In this document: in pieces, positions 1 through 7,303 of the stretch
Layout of the letters: each line of letters begins with the position of its first letter
How positions within the stretch are numbered: the stretch's first letter is position 1
NCBI GenBank assembly: GCA_964446745.1
Contig: CAYURR010000090.1
Location: forward strand, 1 to 11,635
DNA from: CAYURR01 sp964446745
Lineage (GTDB): Bacteria > Bacillota > Clostridia > Lachnospirales > WQUN01
Reading direction: 5' to 3'
Length of the DNA stretch: 11,635 nucleotides
Made by a program: the position numbers and the translations under genes
Notes under the pieces: model-generated
What the model was told of the DNA's origin: nothing
The model's input: the letters and a program-made list of their open reading frames with translations, nothing else
Databases searched by the model: none

Positions 1-1
1 A

Positions 2-85
2 GATTACGAAAGCAGAATATCGACCTACTCACGAATTAAAGTAGCACTTCGCCAATTGAGCATAATCCTTGTTGAGCTTTCTTGA
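2..85 (+). CDS. possible 3' end of an unidentified ORF (truncated by window edge)
   Basis: One frame is open from the window edge for 27 codons to a TGA at 83-85, and a strong terminator follows about 20 bases later. That spacing is what one expects at a gene end. The residues (beginning DYESRISTYSRIK) match no family I recognise, and the piece is too short to exclude chance. Another frame is open to a TAG near position 42. Treat this as a weak candidate only. Confidence 0.2.
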   Translation, partial: DYESRISTYSRIKVALRQLSIILVELS

Positions 86-105
86 CTCACAAGCACAACT
101 TATCG

Positions 106-139
106 AAAGCTGCCGAATGATAATTTGGCAGCTTTTTTT
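106..139 (+). terminator. rho-independent terminator
   Basis: AAAGCTGCC at 106-114 pairs perfectly with GGCAGCTTT at 127-135. One G-U and two A-T pairs extend the stem inward, and a run of seven T covers 133-139. This is a canonical intrinsic terminator on the + strand. It isolates whatever lies to the left from the IS/mobA chimera to the right. Confidence 0.88.
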
Positions 140-176
140 GTATAGGTGGGAATGATCTGTATTCTGCGAGGTAAAC

Positions 177-359
177 TGTCCCCATAAAACTAGATACAGA
201 ATTGCAAAACATCATGACACTTGCTAAGGTATAAACAAGAAGGAAGGGTGTCAAGAAATGGGGAAGAGGCAATTCACAGCAGAGTATAAGGCTAAGTTGA
301 TACTTGAAGTATTAGCAGAAGAAAGCCACATTAGCGAAATAGCATCCAGAGAGAAGCTA
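177..359 (+). mobile_element. left-end remnant of an IS3-family insertion sequence
   Basis: The segment from 177 starts with TGTCCCCATAAAACTAG, the TG-starting, TAGA-containing style of terminal repeat seen in IS3-family elements. About 80 bases later comes an orfA start with a purine-rich ribosome binding site (AAGGAAGGG, about 240-248). The element is cut off near position 359, where relaxase sequence takes over. The rest of orfA, all of orfB and the right end are missing from the window. The exact outer boundary at 177 is an inference from the TG convention; no target-site duplication can be checked because the right end is absent. Confidence 0.6.
258..359 (+). pseudogene. IS3-family transposase OrfA, N-terminal fragment fused to mobA
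   Basis: The first 34 codons read MGKRQFTAEYKAKLILEVLA and continue with a helix-turn-helix start (SEIASREKL). This is the conserved opening of IS3-family OrfA proteins, which bind the IS ends through this helix-turn-helix. An intact OrfA is roughly 90-110 residues and is followed by an overlapping OrfB carrying the DDE integrase core; neither remainder is present. The frame runs on without interruption into MobA/MobL sequence, so a 272-codon chimeric ORF (258-1076) exists. The start at 258 is the real IS start: it has the purine-rich site and matches the family N-terminus. The fragment cannot transpose on its own. Confidence 0.8.
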
Positions 360-1568
360 AGCCGGAGCAAGGGTCATTCCGCAATCGAGAAAGCCGCTTT
401 CCTTTCCGGCGAAAAGTTAGCAAGCGATTACAACGGCAGAGCATACGATTACAAACGCAAAGGCGGCGTTGCTCATACCGAGATTTTTTTGCCCGACCAC
501 GCACCAAGGGAGTACACTGACCGCTCTGTTTTATGGAACGCTGTTGAGCGGATAGAGAAAAACGATAGCGCGCAGCTTGCCCACGAGTTTGCGAAAAGGA
601 TTTTTGTTTCCGCCGGTATGTGTGCCGATGTTTGCGTACACGACAAGGGCGATGGCAACCCCCACGCTTATATTATGCTGACATTACGGCCGATTGAAGC
701 TAATGGGCGTTGGGGCGCGAAGTCCAAAAAGGAATATGTGCTTGATGAAAAAGGCGAACGCATACGGCTCCCCAGTGGTGAGTACAAAAGCCGCAAGGTT
801 AATGCGGTTGACTGGAACGAGCAGAGCAAAGCCGAGGACTGGAGAGCGGCGTGGGCAGACACGGCTAATGAGTTTTTGGCAAAGCATGGTATAGCCGACA
901 GAATAGACCACCGCAGTTACGAGCGACAAGGCAAAGAGAAGGTAGCGACTATCCATTTAGGTCCCACGGCTTCGCAAATGGAACGCAAGGGTATTAAGAC
1001 CGAACGCGGGGAACAAAACCGTAAAGAAAGGCTAGCTGTATTCACTTCCTCTGACCAACGCCCCGTCGCTTGCTGATATGATTAAAGGCGTTGCCGACGG
1101 CAAGAATTTAACAAACAACTGGCGGCGTATAAAAAATCTGCAAACCTCCGCAAAGGTTTTGTGTTTCCTACAAAACAACAGCATAAGCGACGTTGAACAG
1201 CTTTCGGATAAAGTCACGCAGATGCACAAAGAGATTTACGATTTATCCAACGGCATAAAAACTGCCGAGCGTCGTTTTGGGATACCTACTGAGCATTTGC
1301 ACATAACGAAAACTATAAGCAACACAAGGCGGTTTATCAGAAATACAAACAGCTTGACCCGAAAAAACGTGATGCCTTTTATGACAAACAAGAGAATGAA
1401 ATTCAGCTTTATAAAGCCGCCGCCGAGAAATACGCTCTCTGCGATGAGTATTATAAGCTCAATGATGAACTACGGAGCATTGAAGCCCTGCGGCGTGGGG
1501 CAGAAAATATTATGCGTGAGGAAGAACGAAGGACACAACCTACACGGCGGCAAGAAAAAGAACTGTGA
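360..1568 (+). pseudogene. mobA: MobA/MobL-family relaxase, degenerate
   Basis: This is a remnant of a MobA/MobL (MOBQ-type) relaxase, the HUH nuclease that nicks oriT to start plasmid or integrative-element transfer. From codon 35 of the chimera it reads SRSKGHSAIEKAAFLSGEKL, then the family blocks KGGVAHTEIFLPDHAP, AGMCADVCVHDKGDGNPHA, RIRLPSGEYKSRK and IDHRSYERQG. Damage is extensive. The native N-terminus is replaced by OrfA. About 20 residues expected after QLA (near 581) are absent. The HxH metal motif reads H136-A-Y138. Near 1035 the frame moves by one and a stretch is lost (1036-1275 continues the protein in the next frame, including SLADMIKGV). Near 1275 it returns to the original frame and runs to the stop at 1566-1568, ending QEKEL, with another block missing before EKYALCDEYYKLNDEL. 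A terminator follows immediately. It is almost certainly non-functional. Confidence 0.92.
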
Positions 1569-1579
1569 TAGTAAATAAG

Positions 1580-1617
1580 AGTAAGCCGTTATCTTTCTAT
1601 GGCTTACTTTTCTTTTT
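1580..1617 (+). terminator. rho-independent terminator after mobA
   Basis: AGTAAGCC at 1580-1587 pairs with GGCTTACT at 1601-1608, with a 13-base loop that may close further. A T-rich tract (TTTCTTTTT) follows. It lies 12 bases after the mobA stop, so it probably ended the original mobilization transcript. Confidence 0.82.
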
Positions 1618-1646
1618 CATCAAAAACAAAATCATACTTTGGTGTG

Positions 1647-1676
1647 ATGACAAATCTATTTGTAATGCGCTAAAAT
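1647..1676 (+). promoter_or_regulatory. candidate sigma-A promoter for the luxR remnant
   Basis: ATGACA (1647-1652) resembles the -35 box and TAAAAT (1671-1676) the -10 box, with an 18-base spacer. An alternative -10, TATAAT at 1678-1683, has no good -35 at the right distance. The site lies between the mobA terminator and the luxR start, where a promoter is expected. Confidence 0.45.
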
Positions 1677-1706
1677 ATATAATAGAGAAATTGTGGAGGT
1701 GAAGCT

Positions 1707-3489
1707 ATGCAACCAAATGACACGGAAGCTCTCGTAAATCGATATGAAATAACGGCACAGCTAAACAAAGCTACCCGTGCAAAGGTAACTTTTATCAGCG
1801 CACTCATCGGCTACGGCAAAACCACCTCCGTAAATATGTGGGCTTACACACTGAGCATACAAAAAATAATTTTTGCACCGAATAAATCCGGGCGAAGCCC
1901 TGCCGCCATTTGATGATACAGAAAGACACATTCTTATATTTGAGGATTTCCAGAACTACAACGAAGCCGAAACCCAAAACATTATAGCTTATATAAAGGA
2001 CAGCCCTGCGCAATTTTCTTTTGTTATTCTAAGCCGTGGCGAGTTGCCAATGGAACTGAAAGCCTACGCTCCTGTTCGCAGCTTTGTGTTATTACATCAG
2101 AACAGCTTGCCTTTGATGCACAAGAAGTCGGCGAGCTGTTAGCCCTTTATGACACAACCCTTTCCGACAAGGACATTCGGGAAATGGTCACGCTGACAGG
2201 CGGGCATATCTTTTACTAAATGCCCTTGTCTGTGAGCTTGTGACAAACAAAGTGATATGGAATAGATCGCTGTACGAAAAGGCACAAAGAGATGTGTTTA
2301 CTGTTTTTGATGCGGAAGCCATAGTAAATGCAGACAAACGGTTGTTAGCTTTTTTAACACGCTTGTCGCTGTTTGAAAAGCTGCCGTCAGGACTGCTCTC
2401 TGTTGTCACAGGACAGTCCGATGCCGAAAAACTCATCAGATACATTATGCGAGTGAGCATTTTTATTGTTGCGTTGCAAGGCGGTGGTTTTGCGTTTCGC
2501 CCACTTTTTCGCGCGTACTTTATATCTAAGGTACAAACGGTTTTGTCGGACAGTGAACGAGCAACCACGCTTTCAAACGGCGGCTTATGGTTTAAGAAAA
2601 ACGGTGATTTACCGACCGCACTACATTACTATTTCTTGGCAGGCGATTATGAAACCGCTGTTTCGCTGAACTTATGACACGGATTATGTTGACAACCCGA
2701 CAGTTTGATGCAATACCCGCCATACTCAAAAACATCAGAGTGAATAGAACAGGACAAAGCGCCATATCTGCTTGCCAACTTTCAATCGGTTTACGTTCGC
2801 ACGGCTCTGTACCAAAACGACATAGAAACCGTTTCAGAATGGTTTGCAAATGAATCCCCCGACGAATTTGATGTCGTTACGCTGTTTGATATTCACCGCT
2901 TTTTTACCAAAGCAAGGCTCTACCTTTTGCTTGAACAGCATAACAATGCGTTGATTTTACTTGCAAGGTCGAGCGTTTTGTCACTATGCGTAACCGTACC
3001 TTTAACATAATCGAATGTAAGGTATTGCAAACCTTGCCGCTTTTTCATATAGACGAAAGCAAAGCCTTTGACACGCTTGCGGAAGCCCTTTCGCTTGCAA
3101 AAGAGCACAAGTTTACAAGAGTTTTTGCCGACGAGTGCGGGCGTATGCACGAGCTCCTGAACAAATATACCGCCCGTGACGTACCGAGTAAATCGGGAAA
3201 GAAGGACGAACACCTTGAAGATGTGTTGCGTGACACAAAACGCATGGCAATTCAATATCCGCAGTATTTACGCTTACCCAAAACAATAAGCGAAAAGCTA
3301 ACTATAGCTGAAACAGAAGTTTTGGAGCTGCTGGCACAGGATATGTCCAACCTTGAAATCGGCGAATTTTTGGGGATAAGCATCAACACCGTAAAAACCC
3401 ACACTAAGAACATTTTCGGGAAGCTGGCTGTTAATTCAAGAGCAATGGCGTTTAAGGTGGCAAGGGAAAATCGATTGTTGAAGAGATAA
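1707..3489 (+). pseudogene. MalT-like LuxR-family transcriptional regulator, degenerate
   Basis: A GGAGG site (1695-1699) precedes ATG 1707. The gene resembles large LuxR regulators with a STAND-type ATPase, TPR-like repeats and a C-terminal helix-turn-helix. Visible pieces are a Walker A-like segment SALIGYGKTT (about 1797-1826), a Walker B-like segment ILIFEDF (about 1930), helical repeat segments (2216-2677 and 2744-3010), and a well-preserved LuxR helix-turn-helix (about 3298-3480) with LTIAETEVLELLAQ, SNLEIGEFLGIS and NTVKTHTKNIFGKL. The pieces fall in different frames: 1707-1870, then about 1873-2085, 2091-2219, 2216-2677, 2676-2740, 2744-about 2985, and finally 2986-3489. Little more than 590 codons' worth of DNA remains, where intact relatives are commonly 750-900 residues; the stretch between Walker A and Walker B is clearly shortened. 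Only the last piece could make a stable product. It sits directly before the surface-protein gene and may once have regulated it. Confidence 0.88.
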
Positions 3490-3507
3490 TAAAATAACTT
3501 ATTCTAC

Positions 3508-3521
3508 GGGAGGAAATTATG
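3508..3521 (+). promoter_or_regulatory. strong ribosome binding site and out-of-frame ATG of the surface-protein gene
   Basis: GGGAGG (3508-3513) sits 5 bases before ATG 3519-3521, an ideal arrangement. That ATG opens a frame reading MSKDVNANDQGQKKGKK and then crosses an A7 run (3563-3569). With six A the frame would continue into KLWIPITIV, the membrane segment of the large protein. With seven A it leaves that frame and stops after about 42 codons. The in-frame ATG at 3541 has no recognisable ribosome binding site. Confidence 0.75.
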
Positions 3522-3540
3522 AGCAAAGATGTGAACGCGA

Positions 3541-5101
3541 ATGACCAAGGTCAAAAGAAAGGAAAAAAAGAAGCTTTGGATACCGATAACGATTGTTTCC
3601 GTTATTATTTTGGCTGTCATAGCTGTGGCTATGCTTTTCGGCGGTGAGGATGGCGAGGACGTATTCAGCGAAAGCGACTATGACGCTGAGCAAATGGTAA
3701 AAGAAGGCTATACGCCGAACAATAATGGAAAAGGGCCAAAGCCGCAGATAAAACTAAACCCGATAAGGATTGCCAATTTAAGCTTCACCCCAACCACCTC
3801 AAGCTTTACTAAAACAGACCAAAACATTTCGGCGATCGAGATTAACCAAGGCATAAGCTACGGTGTGGACGCAAACGGACAACTTTATGCCATAAACTCT
3901 TTTGTTGCCGGCAGAGATACGATAATCTATGTCACGTTTTCACAGGCAGTAAACGTCACAAATGACGGAAGCTACATACTCAATGTGTATAGGAATAACG
4001 AGCTGATACATAGTATGCTTCCAAACCCCGCAAACGGCACAACGGAAACGTCCTTTTATTCAAAGAACATAAGCGATTTCGGCAACTGGGCCGAGGGTGC
4101 TTATACGTTTGAAATGGTTACGCCTGACGGCGGCGCAAAGAGGGATACAAATTTCTATACTTCAAAAAAGCTCCGTGTTCTTGCCGTGCCGATGGTAAAC
4201 AACTATAGTGGAAGCATAGTAAGCTGTTCGGGAGACTGGAAAAATTCCGCAAGTCACTTGTACGCAAACTATCCCGTTCCCAAAGATGGCATAGAGTTTA
4301 TTTTAGGTGCGGAGCTCAATTTAAGTGCCCAATCATACGATATAAACACCGACAACGGTACTTATAACGTGTGGAAGGCATTAACGGACTTGCAACCAAA
4401 AACAGGCGGATACGATTTAATTGTAGGTTTTGCCCCCAAGGCACAGTATAACGGCAACTATATGGGCTACACATACGGAACGCCTACCGTTATTGTAACT
4501 GAAAATTCAAACGACAGGGAAGCAACCGTTTCACATGAAATTGCACATACATATGGTATCGGCGATGAATATCCTGAGGGCTGTCTGTATCCTCCGGCGA
4601 ATATGCCGCCCTACGGTATGCAGGGCAGAAATTTGGTTACAAACGCCCGCGCTTACGGAACGAACCCGAACATCAAAGGCGGTCAGACTATCGGGCTATC
4701 CGAAAGTGGTTCCATAATTTACAAGGAACAACGTGCCATAAACCTTAAAACAGGGCAATCACTAGGTTTGGTCACAAGTTATATGGGTTGGTCTACAATG
4801 GTCAATTCAAACAATCTGTGGGTAACGGGCGATATCTGGAACCATATGTTCAAGACACTGACGGGCGTGACGCCTACAGGCATATACTTGGAGTCGAACA
4901 GGGTTGTGGAGATTTCAACGACGGCTAAGAATCCGCCGACTAATCCACCAACTAATCCGCCAACTAATCCGCCGTACAATCCACCGACTAATCCGCCGAA
5001 TGGTCCGGGTGGCGGTAACAACGGTGGCAGTAGCGACAGCTATAGTGATAGTGATAGTGATAGTGACAGCTACAGTGACAGCTATAGCGACAGCTACAGT
5101 G
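3541..5101 (+). CDS. surface metzincin-like zinc metalloprotease with SLH anchor, N-terminal part (continues across the gap)
   Basis: This is the N-terminal 520 codons of a giant surface protein. Residues 1-11 are strongly basic and 12-33 form a hydrophobic segment (LWIPITIVSVIILAVIAVAM), so it is exported and perhaps kept as a signal anchor. An acidic, then beta-rich region follows (about 35-220). HEIAHTYGIGDEY at H332-Y344 fits HExxHxxGxxD, the zinc site of metzincin-type peptidases: H332, H336 and D342 as ligands, E333 as the catalytic base. SYMGWS (M415) is a candidate Met-turn at a sensible distance. Residues 464-487 are six NPPT-type units, then a Gly/Asn linker, then Ser-Asp/Tyr repeats that run into the gap. 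The protease assignment rests on the motif and Met-turn; the family (M64-like or other) is unclear. The SLH repeats beyond the gap suggest cell-wall attachment. ATG 3541 is the first start in this frame, but the Shine-Dalgarno-supported start is 3519 with a one-base shift in an A7 run. Confidence 0.85.
4930..5001 (+). repeat. 12-bp tandem repeat encoding NPPT (six units)
   Basis: Six consecutive 12-base units of the type AATCCGCCGACT encode NPPT, NPPT, NPPT, NPPY, NPPT and NPPN. Third-position changes between units (CCG/CCA) show they are not freshly copied. A Pro-rich stretch of this type is a stiff extended spacer, here between the protease region and the Ser-Asp/Tyr stalk. Confidence 0.9.
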
Positions 5102-5278
5102 NNNNNNNNNNNNNNNNNNNNNNNNNNNNNNNNNNNNNNNNNNNNNNNNNNNNNNNNNNNNNNNNNNNNNNNNNNNNNNNNNNNNNNNNNNNNNNNNNNN
5201 NACAGCTATAGTGACAGCTATAGTGACAGCTATAGTGACAGCTATAGTGACAGCTATAGTGACAGCTACAGTGACAGC
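5029..5278 (+). repeat. Ser-Asp/Tyr (SYSD) tandem repeat spanning the assembly gap
   Basis: On the left (5029-5101) mixed units of GATAGT and GACAGCTATAGT encode SD and SYSD. On the right (5202-5272) five units of GACAGCTATAGT and one GACAGCTACAGT encode six SYSD, with a partial unit after. The right-hand copies are nearly identical, so this array is young or homogenised. It resembles the Ser-Asp stalks of staphylococcal Sdr/Clf adhesins, but with a Tyr at every fourth residue. True length is unknown because of the gap. Confidence 0.93.
5102..5201. other. assembly gap of 100 N inside the SYSD repeat
   Basis: Exactly 100 N, a common scaffold placeholder, lie between two blocks of the same 12-base repeat. 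The left half reads in one frame and the right half in another given 100 bases, so the real gap length must leave a remainder of 2 when divided by 3 if the gene is intact. Short reads collapsing on the repeat explain the gap. Confidence 0.95.
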
Positions 5279-6982
5279 TCTTGGGAATATGAGGATTATG
5301 ACGAATGGGGCGATTATGAAGACGGCGGCTATGACAGCGATTGGGGAACCTGCCCCGAATGTTACAACGAAATTGACTCATATTATATATATGGTGAGTG
5401 CTACAATTGTTGGGAACTGACGGAGCTTGAGGATTTTGAGGACTTTGTATGTGAGGAATGCGGTGAATACAACGAGTTTGACTTCGAGTATCTGGTCATT
5501 GAATGTAATTCCTGCGAAAGTCTGTTGTATTACGCTTGCTTGGCAAGTCAATCAAGTTATAAAGCGGCTGCGTTCAGCGCAAGCGCAAAACAGCAGGACA
5601 TCCCTGTTATAGAAATCATGGGTACACTTTACAAAAACGGTAAATTTGAGGACAGCCCGTGGTATGGCTTTGGAACAGACCGCGGGGAATTGTCAAACTC
5701 AGCCAAAGGCGATTATTCGGCGGTTATTTACGATAAAGACGACAAGCCTCTTGTCACCGTGGGTTTTAAGGCGGACTTTGTAGCAAAGAGCAATCCCCCG
5801 AGAGAGGTAGACAGGGCTTCGGTCGACCTTATATTACCATACCCCGAAAACGCCGCGAAAATCGCTGTTTTGAATGGCGACAAAGAGCTTTACTCCCGCA
5901 CAGTTTCGGCAAATACGCCTGTTGTGGAGTTTGCAGGCCTGACCGACTATCAAAAGCTGGGCGACACCGCAACCGTAACTTGGGAGGGCTCTGATGCCGA
6001 CGGCGACAAGCTTTGGTATGAGCTTTGGTATTGTCCGAACGAGGAAGAATCCTATCTTATTGCTACGGATATAACAGAAAACTCTTACAATGTAGACTTG
6101 ACTGTGCTCCCCGGCTCGGACGACGGTTATTTCTACCTCTACGCAACAGACGGCATACGCACGGTCGAAATTGACAGCCCCTATGTCAAGGTGGATTTCA
6201 AAGCACCCGAAATTATAACAACGCAAGAAAAAGCCGCCGAATACAAAATAACCGAGGAAATTTGGTTTGACACGGAAGTCTACGACATGCAAGACGGTTG
6301 GCTTTACGAGGACAACGAAATCATATGGTTTCAAAACGGCAAGGAATATCAAAAGGGTGCGGGGCTTCTTGTTTGGCCGTATGAGTTAAAGCCGGGTACG
6401 CACACATTCACCATGACGGCAACTAACTCGGCGGGGCTCAAAACAAGCAGAGACTACAGCTTCACGATTATAAACGACGAGACAGACCTGCCAAACGATT
6501 GGACACGACAGGACATCAAGGAAGCACTGACAGACGGCTTTATCGTGAACCTAAGGGGTTTAAGTGCGGCGGTAACGCGCTTGAAGCTTGCTGAAATGAT
6601 GAATTTGGTGTTGCTTTATATGCAAGAAGATGATGTGGATAATTATGAAGCATATGAGGAAGGTTTTATAACCGATTGTGGTGACGACGACATCGACGCT
6701 TGGTTTATGGTGAAAAACGGCATTATGCAAGCAGATGGAGGCAAGTTTAACCCATACGGAAACGTAACCGAGGAGGAGTTTGCCGTAATCTTATATCGCA
6801 CATTTTACCTTTCGGACCCGGAATTTTTCGATAATCTTACAAAGCTTTATGACATCTTGGCGTTTTACTACGAAGCCGGTGCTCTTGACAAAAAGGACAA
6901 TGTGTACAACGCCACGCAAAAAATTACATCGGCGAAAATGCTTGTACGCATAAACAGGTTGAAGAAGTATGTTTTTGAATGA
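5202..6982 (+). CDS. surface metalloprotease, C-terminal part: Cys4 knuckles, beta-sandwich domains, three SLH-like repeats
   Basis: This is the continuation of the protein that starts before the gap: 592 codons, open from the gap to TGA 6980-6982. After the SYSD stalk comes a very acidic aromatic stretch (SSWEYEDYDEWGDYE). Two Cys4 units follow, CPEC...CYNC (5351-5410) and CEEC...CNSC (5450-5515), resembling zinc ribbons. About 5600-6210 contains beta-sandwich sequence with GDYSAVIYDKDDKPL and TVTWEGSDADGDKL, similar to C-terminal domains I associate with secreted bacterial metalloproteases. About 6210-6475 is an Ig-like domain (GTHTFTMTATNSAG). The last 160 residues hold three degenerate SLH repeats, the clearest having GDDDIDAWFMVKNGIMQ and FNPYGNVTEEEFAVILYR (about 6685-6800). 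SLH repeats bind pyruvylated wall polymers, so this end is probably the wall anchor. No terminator is visible after the stop. The gap is the only break in this half. Confidence 0.87.
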
Positions 6983-7027
6983 GCGAGGTGACTGCAATGG
7001 GGTTATGGAAAGGTTGGCAAAAACCGC

Positions 7028-7189
7028 ATGACTGATGATGCAGCTTTCCTCATAGAAATGGGCGGGTTGCAAGCGGATTACACAAGGGTTATAAAAGAAA
7101 AACTGCGGGTGCGGCTTGAAGAAATGGGCTTGCTTGCAAAAACCTATGCCCCGATTGAAAAAGCAGAAATACTGCCTACCAGAATTTGA
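7028..7189 (+). CDS. small unrecognised ORF, possibly a gene remnant
   Basis: ATG 7028 opens 53 codons to TGA 7187-7189, reading MTDDAAFLIEMGGLQADYTR, then a basic helical stretch (VIKEKLRVRLEEMG) and PIEKAEILPTRI. The composition looks like genuine soluble coding sequence, and the frame is open upstream to 6992. A GAGGTG site (6985-6990) serves ATG 6997 in another frame, which stops after 12 codons, so a one-base indel may have separated a start from this body. I do not recognise the family. It lies between the surface-protein gene and transposase debris and may be the end of a broken gene. Confidence 0.35.
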   Translation: MTDDAAFLIEMGGLQADYTRVIKEKLRVRLEEMGLLAKTYAPIEKAEILPTRI

Positions 7190-7236
7190 GGACATAAAAA
7201 AAAACTGATTAATAGCGAGATTGATTATATCTTCAT

Positions 7237-7303
7237 ATGGAAAACATGAAGGTGCTAATTTTGCCTCCGTACAGCCCAAATTTGAATATGATTGAAGAAT
7301 TCA
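7237..7303 (+). pseudogene. IS630-family transposase fragment
   Basis: This frame encodes MKVLILPPYSPNLNMIEEF. LPPYSPxLNxIE is the hallmark of the DDE core of IS630/Tc1-type transposases, with the final Glu of the catalytic triad inside it. Only about 22 codons survive. A stop lies just upstream (7222-7224) and the similarity ends at 7303, where IS4-type sequence begins in another frame. It is a scrap with no function of its own. Confidence 0.82.

Noticed and set aside
214..235. IS promoter ATGACA with TATAAA
   Set aside because: The spacing is only 10 bases, too short for a sigma-A promoter.
1032..1229. Open reading frames on the minus strand opposite mobA, luxR and the oxidoreductase
   Set aside because: They are antisense shadows of recognised coding sequence, have no ribosome binding sites, and have Cys/Phe-rich compositions typical of reversed codons.
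2986..3489. Stand-alone LuxR response regulator gene
   Set aside because: Sequence upstream in other frames continues the same large MalT-like protein, so this is the tail of a broken gene; it is reported as part of the pseudogene.
4904..5100. Arg/Ile-rich reading of the NPPT and Ser-Asp region in the next frame
   Set aside because: It is a frame shadow before the gap; after the gap that same frame becomes the true one only because the placeholder gap length is arbitrary.
5029..5278. CRISPR array
   Set aside because: The repeats are 12 bases with no spacers, and they encode a continuous peptide stalk.
5094..5381. Minus-strand ORF rich in CHYS repeats
   Set aside because: It is the reverse reading of the SYSD repeat, not an independent gene.
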